The notes under the pieces: generated by a model
What the model saw: the letters and a program-made list of their open reading frames with translations, nothing else
What the model was told of the DNA's origin: nothing
Databases searched by the model: none
Position numbers and translations under genes: made by a program
Shown: positions 41,638 to 52,456 of the stretch, piece after piece
How the letters are laid out: the number at the start of each line of letters is the position of its first letter
How positions within the stretch are numbered: position 1 is the stretch's first letter
From: Thecamonas trahens ATCC 50062
Lineage: Eukaryota > Apusozoa > Apusomonadida > Apusomonadidae
Length of the DNA stretch: 64,000 nt
NCBI RefSeq assembly: GCF_000142905.1
Contig: NW_013657616.1
Span: 99,057 to 163,056 of the forward strand
Reading direction: 5' to 3'

Positions 41638-44600
41638 ATGGCGTCAACGCTCACGCTCACTGCTCTAACCTTGCTCGGAATCCTACTCCTCACCCTCCCT
41701 TCCACTACGTTTTCCAGCCGGCCATGTGCCAGCGCAAATCCGGCAGGTCGTCGACTTGGTTTTCGTGCTGGCGGTGATGCCACTGTTTCATTGGCTTCTG
41801 ATGTGGTCATTGGTGACATTGATGGTGATGGTGTGAATGATATTGTGAGTTCGGCGCCAGGTGGTGGAAGCGATGTCTTCTGGTTCAACTCGGTGGTGGC
41901 TAAGGGTCCTTCAAAGGCTCCTCAACTCGTGGCATCGTCCATGTTCAACCTTCAAACCATGGCCGTGGCTGATATGAATGCTGATAATCGTCTCGATGTC
42001 GTCATTTTTCGCATGTCTCATGTCGTTGTCGTCCTCCAAGACTCTCTCTCGCCCGTCTCGTGGCTCACGCCTGTGACTTACTCGGCCAGTGCTGTGCAGT
42101 TTGGTGAAATGGGCGACCTCTCTGGCGATGGCCATGCGGACGTCGTCGCTGCTACTAGCGGAGGCCATTTTGCCTGGTGGTCAAACAACGGCTCCGGCGT
42201 TCTCACGAGCAAGCCGGCCATTGCTGCTGGACTAGGCCTGCGCAGACTTGTCATTGTCGACATTGATAGTGATAATGATGCTGACCTTCTGGCGGCGGAC
42301 TACTCTGGCTCGGCCGTTGTTCTCGCCACCAACGATGCGGGTGACGGCTCCAGCTGGACGGTGAGCACAGTGTCTGTGACTAGTGGCGTGTGGGCGGTGG
42401 TGGTGGGCGACTTTAACGCTGACTCTCTCCTCGATGTTGCCCATGTGTCTTCAACAACTTCCGGGCTTGGTTGGGCGATGGCGACTACGCCGGGAGTCTT
42501 CGGGCCCAAGCAGTCGGTGCCTGGGCCGTCTCAAGGGAAGGATGTTGCCGCTACTGACGCCGATGCCGATGGCGACATTGATCTTGTTGTCGCCGCTGTC
42601 TCCAAACTCGTTGTGTACCTCAACACGGGCTCTGGCGCCTCGTTCTCGCCCGTTGAGTTATACTCGAACATCGATGACGGCCAGTTCTTGGGTGTGTTTG
42701 GCGTCGAGGTTGCCGACGTCGATGGTGACGGCCTGTTCGATTGGATTCTTTCAGCCAATAATTCTGGGCGGGTGTTTTGGTTCTCAGCAGCGGCAACGCA
42801 GTCGGCCATGCTCTACCCGTTTGACGTCGGTACGCAGCTCGTCTCGCCGGCAGTGGCCAATGTACTGACGGTCGCCGCCGGCGACATTGATAATGACGGG
42901 TGGGAGGACGTTGTGTCGCAGCAGAGCACGGGAGTCGTGAACGTGTATCGCAACCAGGGCGGCACCGGCTCGTTTGCCAACGGTATCACGGTCATGACAA
43001 TACCAGACCCGATTGCTGGCGGACTGGTACTCGCCGACCTTGATCAAGACGGGGAGCTTGATATGGTGGCCGCTTCAGCCCCCGGGAGTGGTGGGTCGAT
43101 CATGGGTTGCTGGAGCCTCCCGGTGTCACTTTCCTGCGTCTTTCCCTTTTCAGTCTCTCTTGTCGACCTGCCGCGCTGGATCGAGGTGAGTGATGTCGAC
43201 GCGGATGGCTTTCTTGATGTTTTGTGGAGTGACGTCAACGGCGTGCACTGGGTCCAGAATGTGGGAAAGGAGGAAGCATGGAATAACTTTCATTTAGTTA
43301 CTGCAACTGGAACAACCGCGACCAATGCCGTGGGCGACATTGACGCCGACGGCGACGTCGACGTGGCGGTTGTCTCGGGAAACGACGTGGTAGTTCTCGG
43401 CAACACCGGCAACGGCACGTTTGCAGTGGTCGACACCGCAGTTCCGCCGCCGCCGCTGTCTACGCTCGCCGCCAATGCATTGATGATCGCCGACCTCAAC
43501 GTCGACGGACTCGGTGACATTGTGGGGTGCGGCAGCGGGGGAAATCGCTATGTCTTTGCAGCAGTGCAGATCGCGCCAGGCGTTTTCGGCCCGATCTTTG
43601 GTCTGGCGACTGTTGTGGACTTTCCCGGTGTGGGCACAGACCTTATTGTCACAGACCTCAACAGCGACTCTGTGCCAGACCTGGTTGTGGCGACGTCCAA
43701 CTTGCTCTTTGCCCACGTCAACATGTACGGCGACCCGACAGGGACTTGGAGCTCGCAGCAGCTGCGCGAGACCGACCCGCAAGCGGTTTACCATGTGGTC
43801 AACCTCGACGCAGATGGCGTCGGTCTTCGCGACATTGCTTACTCGCGCTATAATGAGGTTCGCGTGGCACGGGGCCGCGAGTTTGATCGTTTTACGACCG
43901 CTCTGCGGCCGGCGAGCTTGCGGCCCATACCAGAGATGTTCCCGACATGCTCGACGCAGCTGCGTGGCGGCCGACGTTCAGTCGAGTGCTTGGCAGCGAT
44001 GTCAACTGCCGGAGCTTGCGCGAGCCAGGAAGTTGTGTTTCCGGCGGCGACGTACACCAGCTGCCCGACGGCAAACCTTCAGTTGTGGAAGTCGGCCACG
44101 GTGAACGCCACAGGCGTAGTGATCGATTGCGACCACCGCAATGGGGGGCGTTCCGCATTGGCACCAATGTCTCGGTCTCGTTTGCTGGCCTCTCTGCCAT
44201 CAACTCGACAGGAACTACGATGCTCATGGTCGAAGGCGAGGGTGCAGAGCTGGTCTTGACTCACTGCCACTTTGCGACTTTGGGCTCGACATTGTCCAAT
44301 GGGGCTGTGGTGTCTGTGACTTCCGGCGGAGTGCTGGTGATGACGGACTCGACGGCGGTTGACAACCTTGCGACCATTGGTGGTGCGGTGTTCGTGGTGA
44401 GTGGGACACTTCGTTTGGAGCGAGTCCACTTTTCGCTCAACCGCGCCACCATGGGTGGTGGCTCTGTTTACTCGCGAGATTCATCGTCTATCATCATTGG
44501 GTGCACGTTTGAGAACGGGTCGACGTTCTCGTTCAGCAGCTTTGGCGGTGGCATCGCTTTCGAGGGCGGAACAGCTCTTATTGCGAATTCCAAGTTTGCC

Positions 44601-47374
44601 AGGCTGGCATCAGGCAACGGTGGCTGTGTCACGATCTATGGGAGAAGCTTTGAAGTCTCGGTCGAGATTGTCGACACGACGTTTGTCGACTGTTCTGCGC
44701 GCAGTGTCGGCGGAGCTGTCAACATTGCCTTGTCGACCAGTGTTTCACGATTTCTTATGACGCGAGTCTCCATTTCCAACTGCCATGCTGCCGAGATTGG
44801 GGGTGGCATACATATTCGGAGCGTCCAAGACGCGGTTCTGACGGATGTGACCATCTCGTCGACAAGTGCGGACCTGGCTGGCGGCGCTCTGGCCTGCGAA
44901 GATTTTTCTTCTTCCTCGGTGTCGTCTACCAAGGTTTGGGACCTGAGTCCTGTGGCATCGGGAACGTCGACTTCGTCTGTGACGATGGCTGGGTCTGGAC
45001 TGTCTATGACGTCTGTGTCGGCAGGTATTGGCGGTGGCCTGTTCCTCTGCTCGTGCACTGTGAGTGGACCGATGACGATCATCGATGCTAGCGCAAGCGC
45101 GGCAGGCGGGGCCGGGTTTGGGTGTGTGAGCGAGCCTGCGGCGTTTCCGGCGTCGGGCCCGCCGGGCACGGTGTCGTCGAGCGTGGGAGCAGACGGCTAC
45201 GGCCCGGGATGGGCGACGGTGCCGGAGAAGTTTGTGTGGATCCAACCGCCGAGTGCGCGGATTGGATCGGCGCTCTTGCTGGCGGGCGTCTCGATCGAGC
45301 TTCTGGATGGAGTCGGGCAACGAGTGCGGGCGAGTGAGATTCGGATTGGAGTGACGATCCTGGACGTGGAGGAGGACAAAGTGGAGAACATCGGACCGAC
45401 GGCGATTCCGCAGGCTGGCGACGGGAGCTTCTCGCTGGTCTCGTCGTCACTGGGCATGTACGGCCCGCCGTACGACGACGTGCCTCTGCGGCTCGAGGTG
45501 GGACTGACCGACGGGGTGCGGAGCGACCTGGCAAGCACGTCGACGATTGCGGTGACGCTGACGGCATGCCCGCCCGGAACCGGCGGTGGACCTGCGGACG
45601 AGTCGCCGTGGCTGGTCTGTACGGTATGCGGGGTGTCCGAGGTGTCTGAGGAGACATCGGTGGCGCCGTGCGCGCTCCGTGATCCATGCCCTGATTCGAC
45701 GGTTGCGGTGGAGCAGAACCGGACTGTGAGCTGCGTGTGCAAGGATGGTTTCTACTCGCACGCCGGGCGTGTCGAGGGTGAGGCGTGCGATGAGTGTCCT
45801 CCGGGAGGGCTGTGCGCGCTCGGCAGCGATGAGCCTGTTCCACTGGTGGGCTTTTACCCTGTGGGCGACGGCACGTTTGTGGCGTGCAGGCGTGCGGCCG
45901 GGTGCGTGGGAGGATCGAACGTGGCGCCGTGTAGGCGCGGATACTCGGGCTTTATGTGCAACGAGTGCGAGGCCGGGCACTACTCGGACGCGTCCGGGGC
46001 GTGCGTACCGTGCCCCGAGGCAGCAGTCTCGACGTTTGTGTCTGCGCAGGTGATAATTGTGCTTGTGGCCAATGGGGTGGCGGTTGGGGTTGGATGGGCA
46101 CTTGTGCGGGCCGGAATCCGGACCGGGACGGCGACGGGCGAGGTCAAGTCGCAGGCGCAGCTGATCCGGGCGTTTCGGCGGCTGACGTCGCCGGCGTCAC
46201 CGTCGATGGTGCTTGTGGCCTTTCAGCTTGTGGGGCTTGTGGTGGACATAGACCTGGCGTGGAGCGGGGCGACACGCGACGTGCTCTCTTTTTCAATGTC
46301 TTTAACGTTGACGCCAACCTGTTTGCTTCCGAGTGCGCGGTGGCGTCGTTCCACACCAAGTACGCGCTCACTGTCCTCCTCCCTGTTGTTTTTCTCGGAC
46401 TTGTCTTTGGTACGCTCATTCTGCTCAAGGTCGTGGCGCCCAAGGTGGGATTTTTCCACGGGCTGGATGAGGTGGCTGTGAGCACGCTGGCGGATGCGGT
46501 CTTGTTCACCATCACGCCGCTGCTGTACATTCCGATGTCTCGGGCGACGCTATTGATCTTTGACTGCGTGCGACTGCCAAACGGGCGGCTTGTTCTGGAC
46601 ACCGATCCTGGCGTGGCGTGCTTTGATGCGGCGTGGTGGGGTGTGGCTTGGTTGGGGCTCTGCTCTGTTGTGGTGTATGTTGTGGGCATCCCGCTGTACT
46701 TTGCTTACGCACTCGGACAGCACCGTCACGAGCTCTTCTCGCCGCAGGTGACGCTCCGGTTGGGAGCGCTGTATCGGCTGTACCGGCGCAAGTTCTACTG
46801 GTGCGGCGTGGGCGAGCTCGGTAAGCGGCTAGTTATTGTGCTTGTGGCCGTCTTCTTCTCGGGCATGAAGCTGTTGCTCATCGGGACACTGCTTATGGTG
46901 CTTGTGACGTCGCTCCTCTGCGTCGCGCGGTGGCAGCCGTACTACTTTCCGCTGTACAACTCGCTAGACATGCGGCTCAACGCGGCGGTGTGTCTGGTTG
47001 TTTTCCTTGGCGCAGCGTCATACGCAGAGCGGCAGGCTTCGCCCAACTCCACCATGTTCCTCGTCTCGGCCATCGCGGCCGTCATCGTCCTCCTTGCGGT
47101 CTCGATCCACGGCATTGCCATGGACGTGATCCTTATTGTCCGTGACCGGCGGGCAACGTACCTTGCGGCCAACGATCGCCAGCGACGGCTGATGGCGGTC
47201 ATTACCAGCGAGCTGCAGGACGTGGAGGCCGGACCGGACGTCCTCCGCGATGCCGGGCGCTTCCTCGCCTCGCTCGACTCTGCCGTCGCCGCCGGCGTGT
47301 CGTCGGTGGAGAACACCACAGATGTGGGCGATCTCGGCGAGGTTGGAGAGGTGGAAATGGACGGGCTGATTTAG
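41638..47374 (+). CDS. giant surface protein: FG-GAP propeller, beta-helix, Cys-rich and multi-TM domains
   Basis: A 1912-residue receptor-like protein. A signal peptide (LTLTALTLLGILLLTLP) precedes about 10 FG-GAP/VCBS-type repeats with calcium loops (DIDGDGVND, DADADGDID, DVDGDGLFD, DIDADGDVD), as in integrin-alpha propellers. From about residue 810 right-handed beta-helix-type repeats follow (GGAVFVVSGTLRLERV, GGGIHIRSVQDAVL), then a Cys-rich region (CVCKDGFYSHAG, CNECEAGHYSDASGACVPC). The C-terminal ~450 residues have some eight hydrophobic helices with a GIPLYFAYALG..LGALYRLYRRKFYW pattern seen in large beta-helix/TRP-like membrane proteins of other protists. The frame changes at the G6 run 44143-44148 and the T5 run 46290-46294, each repaired by one base. 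A C-tract (41518-41550) lies upstream. It is a likely adhesion or sensing protein; the ligand is unknown. Confidence 0.82.
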
Positions 47375-47603
47375 TGAAGAACAGAACACTGACTCACTGT
47401 GGAAGCAGTGGGTTGGGTTGGATGGAGTGGTCGGGCGATGAGAGTCTGTCTGTCTGGCAAGCCTCAGGCGGCCAGGCACACAATGTGTTGGTTTGGTGCG
47501 GTCGATCACTCCATCCATCCATCCGAATAGTGCGACACAAGGGAGCCGAGGGCGACGACGAGGACGAGGAGGACGACGACGACGACAGACGGTGAAGCCA
47601 CTC

Positions 47604-47627
47604 CCCCCCCCCCCCCCCCCCCCCCCT
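47604..47627. repeat. poly-C tract before WDR55
   Basis: About 24 C in a row, then CCATATA repeats, just before the WDR55 ATG. The 278 bases between the receptor-like gene and WDR55 contain no other feature. Confidence 0.8.
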
Positions 47628-47652
47628 CCCCATATACCATATACCATATACC

Positions 47653-49005
47653 ATGGCAACTTACACGACGCCCGGAGCCATTGAGCTGCCTGCGCTGGGC
47701 ATGAACCTCCACTTCCACCCGTCCAACTATGTCCTGGCCGCCGGGTGTGTCGACGGAGCGCTCAACATGTACTCGCTGAGTGAGACGGCCGAGGCCAAGC
47801 TGATGTACACTGTGCCGTACAGCGATGGCAGCAGCAGTAGTGCTGTTGGGCAAAAGGCTGGTTCGACTTTTTCGGCTATTTCGGCTCGGGCCATCAAATC
47901 GTTGCGGGCAGCCGCGTTTTCACCCTCGGGCAATGCGATTTTTCTGGGCCATGCATCGGGCACCCTCAAGGCGGTGGATGTGGAGACGGGCAAGGGTGTG
48001 TGGACCATTCCCAACGCGACTCAGCCATCGTTGGCGCGTCGGTGGAGAAAGGCTGCGGGCGCTGCGGCAGAGACAGCGAGGGCGTTGGCGAGCGACTCGG
48101 CGGCGGCGGCGGCGTTGGCGGCAGAGGCTGCGCGCGGGCCAGACGAGTCGGTGGCAGGCGCGCTGGCAGCGATTCGGCGGTCGGGCAAGAAGGGCGGGAA
48201 GAAGAAGAAGGGCGGGATGGCGTCGCGCGGTTTCGACTTTTACCTCGGCGGCGAGGGACAGGACGGCGGCGAGGAGGATGACGACGAGTTTGGTGGCGAC
48301 GTGGCGACGCCGATCAACGCGCTGCTTGCGCTGGGCGAGTTTGGGCTGGCTTCGGGTGACGACACAGGAACGATCCGGATCTGGGACGTCCGTGCGCCCA
48401 ACTATGTGCGGACGTCTGATATGCACGAGGACTATGTGACCTCGTTTACGTCGCTCAACGACGGGTCGATGCTGATCTCGTCAGGCGGCGACGGGCGGAT
48501 CGGGGCGTTTGACCTTGCGGGCAACCGGCCGCTCTCGCAGTCTGAGCCGCTCGACGACGAGATTGTGAGCGTGACAGCGCTGGCGGACGGGTCCAAGGTT
48601 GTGGCCGGGGTGCAGACCGGTGAGCTCCATGTGTTTGAGGCCGGTTACCTCGGGGCGCCGCTCGACGAGTACGCCGCGCTCGGCTCGATCGAGGCCATGG
48701 TCAAGATCTCCGAGGGTGGGGTGGCGCTGGCGGCCGCTGATGGCTCGGTCCGTGTCTTCTCGGTCCATCCCAACAAGCTCGTCGACGTGGTCTCGGAGCA
48801 CGACGTTGAGGTCTCGGCCATGGCGGTCTCGGGCGATGGCCTCCTCTTGGCGTCGACTGGTCACGACACGGTCATCCGCTTCACCAACCTCACCACCGTC
48901 CACGACAAGATCTTCCAGGCCCACTCGCATGAGCGGATGCCGCGTCGGAATGTGGTTCTGCAGTCGACCTCCGAGAAGCCCAACTCGTTCTTTGACGATC
49001 TCTAA
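47653..49005 (+). CDS. WDR55: WD-repeat protein WDR55/Jip5
   Basis: A 450-residue intact beta-propeller protein. Six to seven WD-like blades are seen; the diagnostic block is LASGDDTGTIRIWDVRAPN followed by HEDYVTSFTSL and LISSGGDGRIGAFDL, which match WDR55, a nucleolar protein needed for rRNA processing and ribosome biogenesis. An Ala-rich and Lys-rich insertion (GKKGGKKKKGG, residues ~130-200) interrupts the early blades and could be a nucleolar signal. The C-terminus FFDDL is followed directly by TAA, and that TAA abuts a piggyBac-like terminal repeat (see the next entry). Confidence 0.88.
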   Translation: MATYTTPGAIELPALGMNLHFHPSNYVLAAGCVDGALNMYSLSETAEAKLMYTVPYSDGSSSSAVGQKAGSTFSAISARAIKSLRAAAFSPSGNAIFLGHASGTLKAVDVETGKGVWTIPNATQPSLARRWRKAAGAAAETARALASDSAAAAALAAEAARGPDESVAGALAAIRRSGKKGGKKKKGGMASRGFDFYLGGEGQDGGEEDDDEFGGDVATPINALLALGEFGLASGDDTGTIRIWDVRAPNYVRTSDMHEDYVTSFTSLNDGSMLISSGGDGRIGAFDLAGNRPLSQSEPLDDEIVSVTALADGSKVVAGVQTGELHVFEAGYLGAPLDEYAALGSIEAMVKISEGGVALAAADGSVRVFSVHPNKLVDVVSEHDVEVSAMAVSGDGLLLASTGHDTVIRFTNLTTVHDKIFQAHSHERMPRRNVVLQSTSEKPNSFFDDL

Positions 49006-50012
49006 CCCTTTAGCCCTTTACGGTACGGAATGGACACATTTGTCCGTCGCGCAAGCCGCGCTCCGCGACGCTCCACAGACGTCGCCACGGCCATCAATCG
49101 CGGTAAAAGAGTAGTACAATGCGTTAATGGCTGCCACAACAGAAAACAGTCGGCGATGCAGAGATGGACGCCGCACGCAGCGCAAAAGGTCCGCGGCCGC
49201 GATCGGTTGCCATGAAGCTTCCGGCCAGCGAGGCAGTCGCGTCGCACGGCGGCTTGTTTGGGAAAGTGGTGATGACGAGCAGCCGCTGCAGAGGGACGCT
49301 TCCGCTTGCGCGACGGCGCGGAGCTGACGGGGTCGGCGCTGGCGGGGAGGGTGTCGATGATGTCGTAGAGAAAAGCCACGCGAGTCATGGCGGGGCGTGG
49401 GATCGTGTCAGCGTAGAGCGCGTACGCGTTGATGAGCGCGGCGCCTAGAGTCCGATACAAGATGGCGTGCCACCACTTGCGCGTGCTCGGCGGCGCAGTG
49501 GAGAGCGAGGCGCGCAGGCGCGAGTTGAGGTCGACGCCGCCCATGTGGTCGCTGTACTCCGTGACGATGAGACGGCCGGGGCGGACGACGCTTTGGCGCT
49601 CACTCCGGCTCCAGCGTCGCACGGTCGTCTTGGCGAGCAACGACGATGTCGTTGAGTCTGGAGGACGAGAGCAGGTTGCCAGGAAACGGCACTCGATCGA
49701 GTCCTTCCACGCGACAACAGCGAGGTCGTCGCCCACGTTGCACACAACGGCGTCGCTGGGACGAGCGTCGGGCGGCAGGCCCCACGTGCGAGCCACGCAT
49801 CGGCCTCTGCGGACGGTGTTCGCCGCCCGATGCCCGCGCGTCGCGAGAGCGTGGAAGAGCTGCGCGCTCGAGTCGTACGAGTCCATGACAATAGTCTGCG
49901 GCGAGGCCACGGGCGCGACGAGAGCGAGCACGGTGACGATTCGTTTGATGATAGTCTGCGGCGAGGCCACGGGCGCGACGAGAGCGAGCACGTTGTGTTT
50001 GATGAGAGGCAT
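49002..50012 (-). pseudogene. 5'-truncated piggyBac-family transposase remnant
   Basis: The open frame reads as the C-terminal half of a piggyBac (DDE_Tnp_1_7) transposase. MDSYDSSAQLFHALATRG matches the second catalytic Asp region and YSDHMGGVDLNSR the third. KWWHAILYRTLGAALINAYALY and a C-terminal Cys finger (CAACGVHLCIADCF) follow. The first catalytic Asp and the N-terminal half are missing: upstream of 49886 the frame runs into tandem repeats. At the other end the plus strand reads TAACCCTTTAGCCC starting at the WDR55 stop, like the TTAA-CCCTTT ends of piggyBac elements. No matching far terminus is seen. The last ~45 residues are read-through. It should be inactive. Confidence 0.8.
49889..49995. 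repeat. 60-bp direct duplication at the truncated transposase edge
   Basis: Two copies of a segment beginning ATAGTCTGCGGCGAGGCC start at 49891 and 49951. They repeat transposase coding sequence in frame and mark the break in the element. Confidence 0.85.
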
Positions 50013-50345
50013 TGATTGTGTGGGGTGTGACGATTAATTTGATGAGAGGCATTGATTGTGGGGGGTGTGACGATTAATTTGATGAGAGGTATTGATTGTG
50101 GGGGTGTGGGGGGGGGGTGTGACGATTAATTTGATGAGAGGCATTGATTGTGTGGGGTGTGACGATTAATTTGATGAGAGGTATTGATTGTGGGGGGTGT
50201 GGGGGGGTGTGACGATTAATTTGATGAGAGGTATTGATTGTGTGGGGTGTGGGGGGGGTGACGATTAATTTGATGAGAGGCATTGATTGTGGGGGTGTGG
50301 GGGGTGTCGATTAATTTGATGAGAGGCATTGATTGTGGGGGTGGC
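50010..50345. repeat. minisatellite GATTAATTTGATGAGAGG..ATTGATTG with variable G-runs
   Basis: Seven copies of a unit of about 40-60 bases: GACGATTAATTTGATGAGAG, then GCATTGATTG or GTATTGATTG, then a GTGGGG run of variable length. The unit begins in the edge of the truncated transposase (TTTGATGAGAGGCATTGATT), so the array seems to have grown out of it. Confidence 0.9.
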
Positions 50346-50511
50346 AGCGCGCGGGTCGACGAGTCGGCAGCGAGCGAAGCAAACAACGGCACACCTCACG
50401 ACGGCAGCCATTTCACGAGTACGTAGCCATTGCAGGGAGGGTACCAGCAGGTAGCGAACTAGCCTCGCATACTCTCCATACTACCCTCTCTCTCCTCATC
50501 TCACTGTATCC
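50346..50511. other. upstream region of RSPH9
   Basis: A short unique stretch between the minisatellite and the proposed first RSPH9 exon. No gene is seen. Confidence 0.4.
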
Positions 50512-52055
50512 ATGGGCATGTCCATGGGGGGTGGTACCAGAGGCTGAGGAATGGTGGTGGCGGTGGCGGTGGGGCGGCGGCGGCTAACCGACGCAGTGCG
50601 ACATGGTTGGCGGGTGGCGGGGAGGGAGAGGGGAGGGGAGGGGGGAGGGGGGTGCACTCATCATTTTTTTTGAGGGTATGGTATGGGGACTCACGTGTGA
50701 TACCATGTGTATGCTGCGTGGCTACTGCTTGGGGGTGTGGAAATGGTCTGCGTGTGGTCTTTGGCTCTCTTTTTCTCCCATGTCTCCTTTGCCTGTGGCG
50801 AACCTGGCGTCTGGCATAACACCGTGAACGGACGGCGGCTGGGCTGCGGGGCTGTGGCTGGCGATGGCGATGGCGATGGCGATGGCGATGGCGATGATGA
50901 TGGCGATGATGATGTCGATGACGATGTGTGGTGGTTGTAGTGGAGGTCCACAACGTGCTGACGGACATGGAGGTGCTGGCAAGGGCAACTGGGTACACGC
51001 TGTCGTTGGAACAGCAGGCGGCGCTGGGATCGTCGCTGGCGTTGCTGCAGACTAATCTCAAGTTTGCCTCGGTTCGGTTTGTGGGCAAAGTGCTCGGCGT
51101 GTCGGGCGACTACTTTGTGGCGCTGGGAACGGCGGCAAACGTGCTTGATGGTGAGGCGAAGCGGGCGTTCATCTCGACCGACTGTGCGTCGTGGGTGCAG
51201 CTGCCCAAGCTCGAGCCGGAGGAGCTGCCGTACATTGCTGCGGCACGTGGGCGGTTCTCGGGCGAGCCGTCTTGGGAGTTTGTGGTTCCGGTGCCGGCGG
51301 GGGCAACGCCGCCAGCGACGCTCAAGGGCGCGCGGTCGATGGAGGACGGCGGCGGGGCTGGTGATGCGTCCGAGTACGGCGACGAGTCGTCGGCATACGG
51401 CGACGATGAGGCGTCGGAAGGCGGCGAGGGCGGAAGCAAGGTCCGACGGCACAAGTTTGTGCGAGTGTCGGAGGAGAAGCGGCTGGCGTACCTGGTGGAG
51501 ACGCTCGAGTTTGACGTGGCGGTCGTTCCGCGCGGCGCGTACCTCAAGACGGCGACCGAGGTGGTGACGGCGAACCCGACGTTTGCCGGGCTTCCGGTCC
51601 CGATCTCGACCTCGCTCGCCATGTACTGCCACTTCCGGCCGGCCGTCCGCCTCCTCACCAAGTCGCTCCTCGAGCGCGAGGCCGACGATGCACACCTCGA
51701 CTTTATGGACACGCTCGACGAGGACGTGCCGGCCGGGGCGTGGTCGGTCAACTACGACGTCGCCACGCAGACCGTCACCCTCCGCTCGCTTCTCTGGCCG
51801 GGCGCCGTCGCCTTCCACGTCGCCGGCACCCGCAAGTTTGGGTACGCCTACTTTGGCACCGGCGAGAAGAACTGGAACCTGCCGTTCATGCTGCCGACCA
51901 AGGCGGCGATCGACGCCGCTGCCGCCGCCGCCGCCGAGGCTGCTGCTGCTGCCGCCGCTGCGGCTACGGGCGCCGGCGAGGTTCCCGAAGGCGAGGCTGC
52001 TCCCGGTGGGGAAGACGATGATGGAGTCGATGCCTACGAGTACGACGACTATTAG
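50512..52055 (+). CDS. RSPH9: radial spoke head protein 9 (RSPH9)
   Basis: The second exon, 50941-52055, encodes an RSPH9 protein of the ciliary radial spoke head. Matches include RFVGKVLGVSGDYFVALG, AARGRFSGEPSWEF, LAYLVETLEFDVAVVPRGAY, LDFMDTLDEDVPAGAWSV, LRSLLWPGAVAFH and YFGTGEKNWNLPFMLP, in family order. It differs by an acidic insertion (about residues 140-170) and an Ala-rich, Asp/Glu-rich C-terminal tail. The first ATG in this exon is at 50967, but homology begins slightly earlier. I therefore propose a 22-base first exon, 50512-50533 (MGMSMGG), with an intron GTACCA...TTGTAG (50534-50940) that restores phase and gives 378 residues. The intron contains a GGCGAT hexamer array (about 50862-50893). 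The exon-1 call is inference; the RSPH9 identity is firm. Confidence 0.88.
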
Positions 52056-52456
52056 ATGTGTGTGTGGTAAAGGCGTATGGGCTGTGCAGCCAAGTGTGCT
52101 CGAGGCGTGGATCCCCCCTTGATCCGTCCCCCCTTGAGATCTGTCCCCCCTTGATCCCCTTGATCCGTCCCCCCTTGATCCGTCCCCCCACCAGTGCTTG
52201 ACCCCCCCATCTACACCATGCCCATCCCCCCCCNNNNNNNNNNNNNNNNNNNNNNNNNNNNNNNNNNNNNNNNNNNNNNNNNNNNNNNNNNNNNNNNNNN
52301 NNNNNNNNNNNNNNNNNNNNNNNNNNNNNNNNNCCCCCCCCCACCACGCCACCATGACGACACGACCCGATCACGACGCGTCGTCTCCCTCTCTGTACCC
52401 CCTTCCCCTCCCCTCCCTCCCCTCCGACACACTTGACTCGAGTACACCCACTGGCC
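52056..52456. other. intergenic region with 16-bp repeats and a 100-base gap
   Basis: No gene is seen. From about 52110 to 52190 there are five near-copies of CCTTGATCCGTCCCCC. An N-run of exactly 100 (52234-52333) lies inside a C-tract. Pyrimidine-rich sequence leads up to the next gene. Confidence 0.6.

Noticed and set aside
41638-47374. Recent bacterial transfer for the VCBS/beta-helix receptor-like gene
   Set aside because: Codon use matches neighbouring genes, and the domain order with a TRP-like C-terminus is known from protists; nothing in the DNA marks recent transfer.
49889-50345. CRISPR-like array of repeats
   Set aside because: Units are contiguous with variable G-runs rather than unique spacers, and the genome is eukaryotic. 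It is a minisatellite.
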